DNA of 64,000 nt from Bog-473 sp052140165 (GCA_052140165.1 JBKQUM010000078.1:15072-79071); one strand, 5' to 3'. Counted from the first letter of the stretch, positions 50,930 to 60,164 are shown. A program made the numbers and translations. Notes: generated from the sequence alone by a model not told the origin.

Positions 50930-51776
50930 CGCGGCCCGCACCCCCTGCAAATCGCGCTGCTCCCTGCAGCGTCTCGCCGCTGCTGACCACCGCACGGCCG
51001 CGGCGGGCCTCCCCGACGGCGGCCTCCTCCTCGGTGAGGCCCCACTGCTCCAGTGCGCTCATGCGGTCCGAACGCAGGCACACCTGGGGGAGGGCGGCCA
51101 GTTGGTGGGCCAGTCCCACGGCGGCCGTCAGGGCCCCGCCCGGCGGGGCGACCCGGTTGGCCAGTCCGATGGTCAGGGCCTCGGGGGCCGGAACGGCCCG
51201 GCCCGTGAGGATCAGGTCCATGGCACGGCCGTGGCCGACGATGCGGGGCAGGCGGACGGTGCCGAGGTCGCAGAGCGGGACGCCGAAACGCCGGCAGAAG
51301 ACGCCGAAGACGGCGTCGTCGGCCGCCACCCGCAGGTCGCACCAGAGGGCCAGCTCCAATCCGCCCGCCACCGCGTAGCCCTCGACGGCGGCGATGACCG
51401 GCTTGGAGAGGGTCAGGCGAGTCGGTCCCATCGGGCCCGGGCCATCGTCGGGGATCGGCCGGCGGTCGCCCTCGGCGACCGCCTTGAGATCGGCGCCGGC
51501 GCAGAACGTCCCCTGGGCACCGGTCAGCACGGCGACAGAGCGGGCATCGTCGTGGTCGAAGGCCAGGAACGCCTCGCGGAGCTGATCGGCGCACACGCTG
51601 TCGACGGCGTTGCGCCGCTCCGGCCGGTCGATGGTGACCACGGTGACGGGGCCGTCGTGCTCGACGACGAGGGTCTCGGCCCGGTAGGGCACGTAGGATC
51701 CCGCGGCGTCCTCGGGTGCGGTCTGCAGGGTGCCCACGGGGGCATTCTCGCACGCACCGGCGACCCCCTTGCTCAT
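50910..51776 (-). CDS. Crotonase-fold (enoyl-CoA hydratase/isomerase family) protein
   Basis: A 288-residue crotonase-superfamily protein that should bind an acyl-CoA. The oxyanion-hole segments are TFCAGADLKAV and AVEGYAVAGGLELALWCDLR. In enoyl-CoA hydratase one catalytic Glu lies in a G-Q-P-E motif after A-x-F; here the region reads FGVFCRRFGVPLCDLGTVRLP, with no Glu at either classic site, so hydratase activity is doubtful. The N-terminal 30 residues are extra; GTG 51737 would shorten them. Overlaps the HAD gene downstream. Confidence 0.82.
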   Translation of the reverse strand: MSKGVAGACENAPVGTLQTAPEDAAGSYVPYRAETLVVEHDGPVTVVTIDRPERRNAVDSVCADQLREAFLAFDHDDARSVAVLTGAQGTFCAGADLKAVAEGDRRPIPDDGPGPMGPTRLTLSKPVIAAVEGYAVAGGLELALWCDLRVAADDAVFGVFCRRFGVPLCDLGTVRLPRIVGHGRAMDLILTGRAVPAPEALTIGLANRVAPPGGALTAAVGLAHQLAALPQVCLRSDRMSALEQWGLTEEEAAVGEARRGRAVVSSGETLQGAARFAGGAGRGGTALD

Positions 51777-51925
51777 GGGTCCCGGAACGATCCCCTGGTG
51801 GAGGTGCCTTTCTCACGTCCCGGTCCTGGATGAGACAAATATGACCATTCGTGTCGACAATTGCCGGAGCAGCCGGTAAGGTCTCATCGCTCAGATACGG
51901 AACCTCAAGACTTCAGGAGGAGCAC

Positions 51926-52561
<636 letters not shown>

Positions 52562-52599
52562 GAACCACCGCGGCGCCCGCTCGCCGGGCGATGTCTCCG

Positions 52600-52625
52600 A
52601 CGTGCCGGCCTGCGGGCCGGCACGT
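52600..52625 (+). terminator. 11-bp perfect hairpin after the peroxiredoxin gene
   Basis: ACGTGCCGGCC at 52600-52610 pairs exactly with 52615-52625 around TGCG, 38 bases after the stop codon. GC-rich and without a T-run, as is usual for terminators in this kind of genome. Confidence 0.65.
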
Positions 52626-52726
52626 CCGCGTCCGCGCTGCGACCTTCCGGCACGGCCCTGTCACAGCGCCTGGCAAGAGTGGGGCGCGGGAGGCCACCGT
52701 GCGCTTCCCCTCAGGAGGAGAGGACC

Positions 52727-53326
52727 GTGAACGAAGCTGAGGTGTTCGTCCTGGCCGACCGGGCCCTGGCCACCGTGGTGGCGCGCATCCGGCCGGAGCA
52801 GTGGGACATGACCACGCCCCCGAACTTCGCCCGGCGGGGGGCCGACGACCTGCCCAGCCTGCGCAGCGTCGTGAACTACCACGCCTACGACGATGCCTGG
52901 GTGTCCGACGTGCTGGCCGGGCGCACCATGGACGAAGCCGGTGCGACCAAATTCGACGGCGATCTCCTCGGGGAGCGCCCGGCCGAGCGGTTCGAGGCCA
53001 TCGTCGCCGCTGCCCGCGCGGCAGCCTCCGCGGTGACCGACTTCGACGCCGTCGTGCATCTCTCCTTCGGGGACTACACCGTGCGCGAGTACTTCTGGCA
53101 GATCAACTCGTTCCGCGGCTTGCGGGCACACGACATCGCCAGGGCGATCGGCATCGAGCCGGACCTGCCGGACGAGCTCGTGCAGGGAATCTGGGACGAG
53201 GTGCGCCCGCACGCCGAGGAGTGGCGGACGATCGGTGTCTTCCCGGCGGCCGTCCCGGTGCCCGACGACGCCCCTCTCCTCAGCCGCCTGCTGGGCCTCA
53301 CCGGCCGGGATCCCGGCGCAGGGTGA
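52727..53326 (+). CDS. DinB/TIGR03086-like metal-binding protein
   Basis: A 199-residue helical protein. LADRALATVVARIRPEQWD, VNYHAYDDAWVSDVLAG (first His) and LRAHDIARAIGIEPDLPDEL (second His) follow the DinB/TIGR03086 bundle pattern, a fold that binds a metal or works with a low-molecular thiol. A shorter relative is at 7088-7654. GTG 52727 lies six bases after AGGAGGAGAGG. It converges on the acyl-CoA synthetase gene with a 12-base gap. Confidence 0.7.
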   Translation: MNEAEVFVLADRALATVVARIRPEQWDMTTPPNFARRGADDLPSLRSVVNYHAYDDAWVSDVLAGRTMDEAGATKFDGDLLGERPAERFEAIVAAARAAASAVTDFDAVVHLSFGDYTVREYFWQINSFRGLRAHDIARAIGIEPDLPDELVQGIWDEVRPHAEEWRTIGVFPAAVPVPDDAPLLSRLLGLTGRDPGAG

Positions 53327-53338
53327 GCGCGGTGCCGC

Positions 53339-55135
53339 TCAGGCCGTCGGCGGCACGAGCTCGTCGCGCAGCTGGCGCTTGAGCACCTTCCCCTGGGGGT
53401 TGCGCGGCAGGGGCTCGGAGCGGAACCAGATGTGGGTCGGGACCATGAAACCGGCCAGGCGTTGCTTGACGTGCAGTCCCAGCTCGTCGGCGGTCACCTT
53501 GGCACCGGGGCGGAGGACGACCACCGCACCGACCTCCTCCCCGAGGGTGGGATCGGGCACCCCGATGACCGCGCAGTCGGCGACGGCGGGGTGCTCGAAG
53601 AGCGCGGCCTCGACCTGCACCGAGTACACGTTCTCTCCGCCCCGGATGATCATGTCCTTGGCCCGGTCGACGATGTAGATGAAGTTGTCCTCGTCGAGCC
53701 GGGCGACGTCGCCCGTGTGCAGCCAGCCCTTGGAGAACGTCTTGGCGGTCTCCTCCGGCCTGTTCCAGTAGCCGCGCACGACGTTGGGGCCCTTGATCCA
53801 CAGCTCGCCCCGGACGTCGGGCCCACGCGGGACCGTGCCGTCGGGCTCGTCGCCTGCGAAGTCCTCGGGCAGCACGGCCACGTCGCAGACGGGCACCGGC
53901 GGCCCGACGCTCTCGGGACGGGCGATGTAGTCGCCGCCGGAGTTCATCGAGGTCACCGACGAGGTCTCGGTGAGCCCGTACCCGTTGGAGGGTTGGCCGA
54001 CGGGCCAGGCCTCGCGGATGCGCCGCACCAGGTCGGGCGGGGCGGGGGCGCCGCCGTAGGACACCCCGCGGATTGACGAGGTGTCGAACTTGGCGAAGTC
54101 GGGGGAGTCGAGCACCTGCATGACCATCGCCGGCACGCCACCGAAGGTGCCGATCCGCTCGCGCTCTATCAGCTGGAGCGCGCGCTCGGGATCGAAGTGG
54201 TGCATCATCACGATCTTCCCGCCGGCCGCGATGTTGGAGACCATGACGGAGTGGCACCCGGTGGCATGGAAGAGCGGCACGGAGAGCAGGAAGGCGGGCT
54301 GCGCCTTCTCGCTCGTCGACTCCAGGGCCGCGGTGCCGAAGCGCATGGTGCCGCGGGAGTTGATGAAGAAGAGGCTCATCAGGTTGGTCACCATGTTGCG
54401 ATGGGTCCCCACCGCACCCTTGGGCCGCCCAGTCGTGCCCGACGTGTAGAAGATGGTGGCGTCGTCCTCCGGGTCGATGGTCACGTCGGGCGGCGAGGCG
54501 GCCTCGTCCACGGTGCCCAATGCGAGGGCGAACGGCCACTCGGCCACCGGAGCCGCACCTCCCGGCGGCTCGTACACGGCCAGGGGGGTGCTGGGCTCGG
54601 CCCGGTGCTCGTCGGCGACGATGACGGCCCCGAGCCCGGACAGCCCGCCGAGGAAGGGGCGGATGCGATCGGCCCGCTCGGTGTCGACGAACGCGACCTT
54701 GGAGCCGGAGTCCTCCAGCCCGTAGCGCAGCTCCTCGCCGCTCCACCACGCGTTGAGCGGCACCACGATGGCGCCCGCCAGCGTGGCGGCCCAGAAGGCC
54801 ATGATCCACTCGGGCAGGTTGCGCATGATGATGGCGACACGGTCGCCCTGGGTGATGCCGAACGTCGACCGGAGCCGGTGCGAGAGCGTGCAGGCAATGC
54901 GGTAGTGCTCGGCGAAGGTGGTCCGCTCGTCCTCGTAGACGAGGAAGGTGGCGTCGCCGTGGGCCAATGACAGGTCGATGACGCCCCGCAACGAGGGGGG
55001 CGCGTTCTTCCAGGTACGGGTCGCCACGCCGCGGATGTCGAGATCCTCCATCTCGAAGAGCTGGCCGGGCGCAGTGAGCGTCGCGTTGGCCTCCTCCATG
55101 GACATCAGCGGCGCGTCGGTACCGGTTGCGCTCAC
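53339..55135 (-). CDS. Acyl-CoA synthetase (AMP-forming)
   Basis: A 598-residue ANL-superfamily enzyme that activates a carboxylic acid to its acyl-AMP and then the CoA thioester. The AMP-binding P-loop reads ATIFYTSGTTGRPKGAVGTH at about residue 225; NGYGLTETSS, GELWIKGPNVVRGYWNRPEET and GWLHTGDVARLDEDNFIYIVDR are the later core motifs, and the C-terminal Lys region is RNPQGKVLKRQLRDEL. It is most likely a medium- or long-chain fatty-acid CoA ligase. The start overlaps the orn stop by four bases, an odd pairing of lipid and RNA genes. Confidence 0.92.
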   Translation of the reverse strand: MSATGTDAPLMSMEEANATLTAPGQLFEMEDLDIRGVATRTWKNAPPSLRGVIDLSLAHGDATFLVYEDERTTFAEHYRIACTLSHRLRSTFGITQGDRVAIIMRNLPEWIMAFWAATLAGAIVVPLNAWWSGEELRYGLEDSGSKVAFVDTERADRIRPFLGGLSGLGAVIVADEHRAEPSTPLAVYEPPGGAAPVAEWPFALALGTVDEAASPPDVTIDPEDDATIFYTSGTTGRPKGAVGTHRNMVTNLMSLFFINSRGTMRFGTAALESTSEKAQPAFLLSVPLFHATGCHSVMVSNIAAGGKIVMMHHFDPERALQLIERERIGTFGGVPAMVMQVLDSPDFAKFDTSSIRGVSYGGAPAPPDLVRRIREAWPVGQPSNGYGLTETSSVTSMNSGGDYIARPESVGPPVPVCDVAVLPEDFAGDEPDGTVPRGPDVRGELWIKGPNVVRGYWNRPEETAKTFSKGWLHTGDVARLDEDNFIYIVDRAKDMIIRGGENVYSVQVEAALFEHPAVADCAVIGVPDPTLGEEVGAVVVLRPGAKVTADELGLHVKQRLAGFMVPTHIWFRSEPLPRNPQGKVLKRQLRDELVPPTA

Positions 55136-55692
55136 GGGTTCTCCTCCCTGCCCGCCCCGCCCTGGTCGAAGATCGAGGCTCTGTAGTACGAGAGCTCCGC
55201 CACGCTCTCTCGGATGTCCTGGAGGGCCCGGTGCCCGCCCTTCTTCTCGGGGGCCGCCTTGTAGACCTCGGGGCGCCAGCGCCGGCAGAGCTCCTTGAGC
55301 GTCGACACGTCGACCGAGCGGTAGTGGAGGTAGTCCTCGATCTCGGGCAACTGCACGGCCAGGAAGCGCCGGTCCGTCCCGATCGAGTTCCCAGCCAGCG
55401 GGACGGTGCGGGGCTCGCGGATGTGCCGCTTCAGGAACGCCAGTGTCAGCGCCCCCGCATCGGCCAGGCTGAGCGTCGAGCGCTCCATCTCGGCCAGCAG
55501 GCCCGATCGGGTGTGCATGGTGCGCACGTAGTCGTCCATGCCGGCCACGTCGTCCGGCGAGGCGTGCACGACCAGGTCGGGACCCTCTTCGATGACGGTC
55601 AGATCGTCGTCGGTGATCAGGCAGGCGATCTCGACGATGGTGTGACGGGCAGGATCGAGCCCCGTCATCTCGAGATCGATCCAGGCCAGCAT
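55132..55692 (-). CDS. orn: Oligoribonuclease
   Basis: A 186-residue DEDDh exonuclease that degrades RNAs of two to five nucleotides, including the pGpG made from cyclic di-GMP. The first site is WIDLEMTGLD (Asp and Glu), the second NSIGTDRRFL (Asp) and the third HRALQDIRES (His and Asp). Length and order match the essential actinobacterial enzyme. It is the first gene of a two-gene unit with the acyl-CoA synthetase. Confidence 0.95.
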   Translation of the reverse strand: MLAWIDLEMTGLDPARHTIVEIACLITDDDLTVIEEGPDLVVHASPDDVAGMDDYVRTMHTRSGLLAEMERSTLSLADAGALTLAFLKRHIREPRTVPLAGNSIGTDRRFLAVQLPEIEDYLHYRSVDVSTLKELCRRWRPEVYKAAPEKKGGHRALQDIRESVAELSYYRASIFDQGGAGREENP

Positions 55693-55760
55693 GCTGCGGG
55701 CATGCTACCGGTCGCCTCCGGGGCAGGCCGCCGGGTACCGGTCCCTTGTAATGTCCGGCG

Positions 55761-56204
55761 ATGCTGCGCGTCCCCCTCCACCAGCTCGATGCCGCGTTGC
55801 CGGTGCCCGGCTATGCGCGTGTCGGCGATGCCGGGGCGGATCTGGTCGCCCGGAGGGACGCCGTGCTGGCCTGCGGTGGCGGGCGGGCCGTGGTCCCGAC
55901 GGGGTTGGCCGTCGCCATCCCCGAGGGCTACGCCGGCCTGGTGCTCCCCCGGAGCGGGTTGGCGATGCGCCACGGGGTCACCTGCCTCAATGCACCAGGT
56001 CTGGTCGACTCGGGGTACCGGGGGGAGCTGCAGGTCGTGTTGGTGAACCACGACCCTGCCACGGACTACGCCGTGAGCCGGGGCGACCGCATCGCCCAGC
56101 TGGTTCTGGTCAGGGTGGAGCAGGCCGCCTTCGAGCTGGTGCCCGAGGACGGCCTCGGCGACTCGGAGCGGGGTCACGGCGGCTTCGGGCACACGGGCAG
56201 ATGA
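55761..56204 (+). CDS. dut: dUTP diphosphatase (dUTPase)
   Basis: A 147-residue trimeric dUTPase that turns dUTP into dUMP and pyrophosphate. Motifs in order: GDAGADLVAR (1), PRSGLAMRHGV (2), APGLVDSGYRGEL with the catalytic region (3), RGDRIAQLVL (4) and ERGHGGFGHTGR (5), which closes over the neighbouring active site. It is divergent from orn with a 68-base gap. The stop overlaps ATG 56201 in the frame of the wax ester synthase. Confidence 0.93.
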   Translation: MLRVPLHQLDAALPVPGYARVGDAGADLVARRDAVLACGGGRAVVPTGLAVAIPEGYAGLVLPRSGLAMRHGVTCLNAPGLVDSGYRGELQVVLVNHDPATDYAVSRGDRIAQLVLVRVEQAAFELVPEDGLGDSERGHGGFGHTGR

Positions 56205-56236
56205 CGGGGCCGCAGGGAGAGGGTAAGAAGGTGGCG

Positions 56237-57676
56237 ATGCAGTCACTCGCCGGCATGGACGCCGCCTTCCTCTCCCTCGAGACGCCCACGACGCCCATGC
56301 ACGTGGGCGTCGCCCTCGTGCTCGACCCGCCCGAGGGCACACGCTCCCTCTTCTCGCCCTCGACGCGCTACGCGCAGATCCGCCGGGTCATTCAGCAGCG
56401 TCTCCACCTGGTGCCCCCGTTCCGGCAGCGGGCGCTCAGAGTGCCCTTCGGCCTCCATCACCCGGTGTGGGTCGACGATCCCGAGTTCGAGCTCGACGAC
56501 CACCTCAGCCGCGCCAGCCTGCCCTCGCCCGGCGGGAGGGCGGAGCTCGACGCGTTCGTGGCGGGGGTCATGAGCCGCCAGCTCGACGCCGACCGCCCGT
56601 TGTGGGAGATGCACGTGGTCGAGGGGCTCGAGGGGGACCGCACGGCGCTGGTCGCCAAGGTGCATCACGCCATCCTCGACGGGGTCAGTGGCGCCTCGGT
56701 GCTGGCCGCTTTCATGGACCTCAACCCGAGGTCGCGGGTCGTGGCGCTGCCGCCGGAGTGGAGCCCGGCGTCGCTGCCCTCCCACGCGCAGATGCTGCGT
56801 CACGCGGCGTCCTCGCTCGTGAAGCAGCCGGGTGACGCGCTGAGCACCCTGCAGGCCGGAGTGGAGGCGGTGGCCGATCTCGGGATGCACAACCGCGAGC
56901 TGGTGGGCCGGGGGGAGCAGCCGCCGCCCGGGTTCTTCGCGGCGCCGCGGACGTCGTTCAACGGAGCGGTCTCCAACCGGAGGCGATTTGCGTCGCTCTC
57001 GGTGCCGCTCGACGACGTGAAGCTGGTCGGCCGGGTCTTCGAGGCCACCGTGAACGACGTCATCCTGGCCGTCGTCTCGGGGGGGCTGCAGCGGCTGCTC
57101 GAGGCACGCGGGGAGGAGCACGAGCAGTCGATGGTGGCGATGGTCCCGGTGTCCACGCGTGCCGAGGGACAGGGGGAGGAGCTCGGGAACCAGGTCTCGG
57201 GCATGCTGGTATCGCTGGCGAGCGACGTGGACGACCCGGTGCACCGGCTCGACGCGATCTCGGAGTCCTCCCGCCTCGCCAAGGAGCAGGAGAAGCTGCA
57301 CCGGGGCCGCTTCCTGGGCGACCTGGCCCAGGTCACCCTGCCGGCGCTGACCACCCGGTTGGCGCGCGCCGTGGCCGGGACCCGCCTGTTCGACAAGATG
57401 CGGCCGCCGTTCAACGTGACGGTCTCGAGCGTGCGCGTGCCGGACGTCTCGCTCTTCTGCGCGGGGAGCCGGGTGGTCGACATGTACCCCGTCGGGCCGA
57501 TGGCCCCCGGCATCGGGATCAACATCACCGCGTTCTCGTACCTCGGTCGTCTGTACTTCGGCTTGCTGGCGTGCCGCAAGCTGCTCCCGGAGCTCGACGA
57601 GGTCGCGCTGCACATCGACGACGCGCTGGGCGAGCTCGTGGTGCGGGCGCTCGACGCACAGGGCGCCACGGCCTGA
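56237..57676 (+). CDS. Wax ester synthase/diacylglycerol acyltransferase (WS/DGAT)
   Basis: A 479-residue acyltransferase that joins acyl-CoA to a fatty alcohol or diacylglycerol and makes storage lipid. The catalytic H-H-x-x-x-D-G motif is VHHAILDGVSG near residue 145; LAGMDAAFLSLETPTTPMHVG at the N-terminus and FNVTVSSVRVPD near the C-terminus (the N-x-x-x-S-N-like region, here reading N-V-T-V-S-S) are typical. ATG 56237 has AAGAAGG six bases upstream and fits family N-termini; ATG 56201, which overlaps the dut stop, would add 12 residues. A strong hairpin follows the gene. Confidence 0.92.
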   Translation: MQSLAGMDAAFLSLETPTTPMHVGVALVLDPPEGTRSLFSPSTRYAQIRRVIQQRLHLVPPFRQRALRVPFGLHHPVWVDDPEFELDDHLSRASLPSPGGRAELDAFVAGVMSRQLDADRPLWEMHVVEGLEGDRTALVAKVHHAILDGVSGASVLAAFMDLNPRSRVVALPPEWSPASLPSHAQMLRHAASSLVKQPGDALSTLQAGVEAVADLGMHNRELVGRGEQPPPGFFAAPRTSFNGAVSNRRRFASLSVPLDDVKLVGRVFEATVNDVILAVVSGGLQRLLEARGEEHEQSMVAMVPVSTRAEGQGEELGNQVSGMLVSLASDVDDPVHRLDAISESSRLAKEQEKLHRGRFLGDLAQVTLPALTTRLARAVAGTRLFDKMRPPFNVTVSSVRVPDVSLFCAGSRVVDMYPVGPMAPGIGINITAFSYLGRLYFGLLACRKLLPELDEVALHIDDALGELVVRALDAQGATA

Positions 57677-57703
57677 AGCGGACAGTGCCGCCCGCCGAGA
57701 GGT

Positions 57704-57743
57704 GGGCGGTGCGGGCCGCTTGGCGATCCGGCCCGCACCGCCC
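57704..57743. terminator. 14-bp perfect hairpin between convergent genes
   Basis: GGGCGGTGCGGGCC at 57704-57717 pairs exactly with 57730-57743 around a 12-base loop. It lies 27 bases past the wax ester synthase stop and 35 bases past the end of the minus-strand gene at 57779, so it can end transcription from both sides. An alternative shorter stem (57690s with 57701-57709) overlaps its left arm. Confidence 0.7.
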
Positions 57744-57778
57744 TCCCTCATGGGGGTGGTGATAGGGAGGTGAGGCTG

Positions 57779-58150
57779 TTACGAGCCGGAGGTCGACCCC
57801 GAGCCCGAGCCGGAGGGCGGGGTTCCGGAACCGGCGGGAGGCGTGCCGGTGTGGGCGCCCGAGCCGCTGCCCATGTTGGGGCAGTTGTGGGTGGAGCCGG
57901 TGCCCGACCCCGAGCTCGAGCCGGAGCCCGAGGACGTACTCGACGAGCCCGAGCTCGTGCTGGGCGACCCGGAGTTCCCGGTGCCGGTGCTGGACGACGG
58001 GGTGGTCGTCGACGAGCTGGAGGTCGAGCTCGTCCCGGAATTCCCCGTCGTGGTGGAGGTCGTGGCCGCGTTGGCGACCAGCGCTCCGCCGGTGACGAGT
58101 CCGGTGGTCAGTGCGCTGATGGCCAGCACAGTGCGGAGGCGGATCTGCAT
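57779..58150 (-). CDS. Secreted Ser/Thr/Gly-rich low-complexity protein
   Basis: A 123-residue protein with a signal peptide (RLRTVLAISALTTGLVTGGALVANA, cleaved after A-N-A) and a mature part that is nearly all Ser, Thr, Gly and Pro, with one Cys in STHNCPNMGS. Such tails are extended and often glycosylated. No family assigned. ATG 58150 is supported by the signal peptide and an AAAGGG site. The gene lies 153 bases downstream of the cytochrome b operon on the same strand, so it may be expressed with it. Confidence 0.6.
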   Translation of the reverse strand: MQIRLRTVLAISALTTGLVTGGALVANAATTSTTTGNSGTSSTSSSSTTTPSSSTGTGNSGSPSTSSGSSSTSSGSGSSSGSGTGSTHNCPNMGSGSGAHTGTPPAGSGTPPSGSGSGSTSGS

Positions 58151-58303
58151 GGGTGGGTGCCCTTTCATCTCGTGTGAAGCGCCGACCCGCTCGGGCCGGT
58201 GCCGCACACGTTGCGCCCCGGATCTGTGGGCGGGCGCACAACGACGTGGGCGCGTGCGAGGAGTTGCCTGACGATCCGATGACGGTTCACAGGCAGCCGG
58301 CGT

Positions 58304-59275
58304 TCAGGTGCCTGCCAGCTCCCGGTAATGACGCCGCCAGATCAGCTTGTACACCCTGGTCCAGCGGGGGATGGAACGCAGGATCGGAATGAACGGCAGG
58401 AAGATCAACCCGATGGACAGCACCATCATGATCACCCACACCTCGAGGTCCCCGTTGGTCGACGAGTTCATCGGGGACACCTGGTACCACATGGTGTAGA
58501 GCCACAACCAGGCCTGGCCGGGGTAGTTCCCGGTCTCGTTCATCATGCCCCACTGGTCGCCCGACAGGTGCTGGGCGTCGGCCTTGTCGGCCAGGTAGGT
58601 GCCGTCGGCCAGGAAGAGCAACGGCTTGGTGTAGTTCGTGTTGTAGAACTCGCCCTCGCTGAGCAGCGTGCCGTCGAGACCGCCGGTCTGCGCCATGTCG
58701 GTGAGCGAGCCGACCATGATGCCGACGGGACCGTACCGCCCGGCGGGCACGTGGAGCCGGCCATTGACGTCGGTGGCGTTGGCCACCGCCTTCTCGTACG
58801 CGGTGGTCCAGGCGTTCTGCTGGGCCCCCGACGCGTTCTGGTAGAGGGAGACCGCCGCCTGCGTCACGGGTTGGTTGGGCAACGTGCGCAGCGGCCCGAT
58901 GACGAAGTCCTGCGCGGTGTCGATCGGCTGGTGGACGCCGAACCACTGCTCGGGCTCGAAGAAACCGATGTGCTGTGAGGAGTCCGGCGTGGAGTTGTAG
59001 GGCGGCCCGTAGGAGGCCGTGCCGCTCGTCCCGTCCAGCTCGGTGATGGCGGTCTGCGCGAAGTCGACCGGGTCGACCGCCGACCAGGTCTTGAGCGTGA
59101 TGGCCGGCTCGTCGGGGGAGGAGAAGACGACGGCCAGGAGGACGATGAGCACCGCCACGGCCAGGAAGGCGACGAACGCCTCCTTCAGGATGTCGTAGGG
59201 GACGTAAGCGCCCTTCCACTCCTTGACGTCGCGGTCGGGCTTGAAGCGCCGAGCCTTCTTGGTGTCGTCACTCAT
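58304..59275 (-). CDS. Membrane protein with large extracytoplasmic domain, partner of cytochrome b
   Basis: A 323-residue protein with one membrane helix at about residues 32-52 (EAFVAFLAVAVLIVLLAVVF), about 220 residues outside, and a second helix near 280-300 (VWVIMMVLSIGLIFLPFIPIL). The flanks YVPYDILKEAF and LRSIPRWTRVYKLIW resemble the b6f subunit IV / cytochrome b C-terminal part, where a short quinol-site loop normally stands between the helices. The loop here carries SDEPAITLKTW-like ends and a helical centre and matches nothing I can name. The start overlaps the cytochrome b stop by four bases. Confidence 0.6.
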   Translation of the reverse strand: MSDDTKKARRFKPDRDVKEWKGAYVPYDILKEAFVAFLAVAVLIVLLAVVFSSPDEPAITLKTWSAVDPVDFAQTAITELDGTSGTASYGPPYNSTPDSSQHIGFFEPEQWFGVHQPIDTAQDFVIGPLRTLPNQPVTQAAVSLYQNASGAQQNAWTTAYEKAVANATDVNGRLHVPAGRYGPVGIMVGSLTDMAQTGGLDGTLLSEGEFYNTNYTKPLLFLADGTYLADKADAQHLSGDQWGMMNETGNYPGQAWLWLYTMWYQVSPMNSSTNGDLEVWVIMMVLSIGLIFLPFIPILRSIPRWTRVYKLIWRRHYRELAGT

Positions 59276-59991
59276 GCCGGCTCCCCGGCGGGGGCGGTGG
59301 TGGTGGTGGTCGCCGGGGTCTCGGCCGCTGCATCGCCGTCACCCACGGCGAACGGAGGCACGATGCCATGCCGGCGCACCAGGAGGACGTGCAGCCCGGC
59401 GATGATGGCGACGCCGATCGGCAGCAGGACGATGTGCCACATCAGCATCTGGCCGAAATTCAGCACGTTGAAGACCGAGCCGGCGCCGGTCGAGTTGATG
59501 CCGTCCTTGGCCTGAGTGGAGATCCACTGGGAGTCGAAGTTCTGCTGCGACAGGTAACCCGTGAACGCGGCGCCCACGGAGACGAGGAACGAGATGACGC
59601 CGGTGGCCCACGTGAGCCGGCGGTTGCCGCGCCAGGCCGCCATGAAGAACTTGCCCCACAGGTGGATCACCATGAAGAAGAAGAAGGCCTCGACGCTCCA
59701 CAGGTGCAGCGAGTTGACGAAATGTCCCGTGGAGGACACGTGCCACCAGCTCGGGCCCATGATGGCGAGGATGCAGCCCGTGATGATGACCCAGGCCAGG
59801 CTGACGACGGTCAGGACGCCGAAGACGTAGATCCAGGAGGCCATGTAGGCGGGCTGGCGGTCGGGGAGGAGCTGGTCGGGCGGGAAGGCGGACTCGGCGG
59901 CGTGCCGCATCCTGGCGGTCCACTGGCGGGACTCCTCCGGAGTGGACGCGCGGGCCGGTGTCTCGGCGGGAACTCCCGTGTCGATGCTCAT
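59272..59991 (-). CDS. Cytochrome b N-terminal subunit (b6-like)
   Basis: A 239-residue four-helix cytochrome b. The haem ligands are His96 and His110 in the second helix (SLHLWSVEAFFFFMVIH) and His186 and His201 in the fourth (MWHIVLLPIGVAIIAGLH). The spacing of 14 and 15 residues is that of cytochrome b6, not of mitochondrial cytochrome b. It should move electrons from menaquinol across the membrane. The C-terminal 25 residues are a Thr/Ala tail. It overlaps both neighbours by four bases. No Rieske or cytochrome c gene is in the window. Confidence 0.88.
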   Translation of the reverse strand: MSIDTGVPAETPARASTPEESRQWTARMRHAAESAFPPDQLLPDRQPAYMASWIYVFGVLTVVSLAWVIITGCILAIMGPSWWHVSSTGHFVNSLHLWSVEAFFFFMVIHLWGKFFMAAWRGNRRLTWATGVISFLVSVGAAFTGYLSQQNFDSQWISTQAKDGINSTGAGSVFNVLNFGQMLMWHIVLLPIGVAIIAGLHVLLVRRHGIVPPFAVGDGDAAAETPATTTTTAPAGEPA

Positions 59992-60164
59992 TGGCCGTCT
60001 CGCTTCCGCTTCGGGAACGGCAGGAGGATCGCCAGCACGAAGACGACGATCATCAGGATGATGACGACGAAGTTCGCGACGGAGATCTGGATGAAGCCCC
60101 AATGGATGTAGCGACCGGAGCCGTTGAGGTTGATCAGCGCACCGAGCAACGCAGGGAGGAACAT
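59988..60164 (-). CDS. 58-residue single-helix membrane protein of the cytochrome b operon
   Basis: ATG 60164 follows AGCGTAGGGTGACCGC with a weak ribosome site and opens a 58-codon frame whose stop overlaps the cytochrome b start (ATGA). The product starts MFLPALLGALINLNGSGRY and contains one helix (ISVANFVVIILMIVVFVLAILLPF, split here from residues 27 to 50) and ends in the basic tail PKRKRDGQ, so the C-terminus faces the cytoplasm. The tight coupling argues that it is a small subunit of the cytochrome b complex. I know no named family for it. Confidence 0.65.
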   Translation of the reverse strand: MFLPALLGALINLNGSGRYIHWGFIQISVANFVVIILMIVVFVLAILLPFPKRKRDGQ

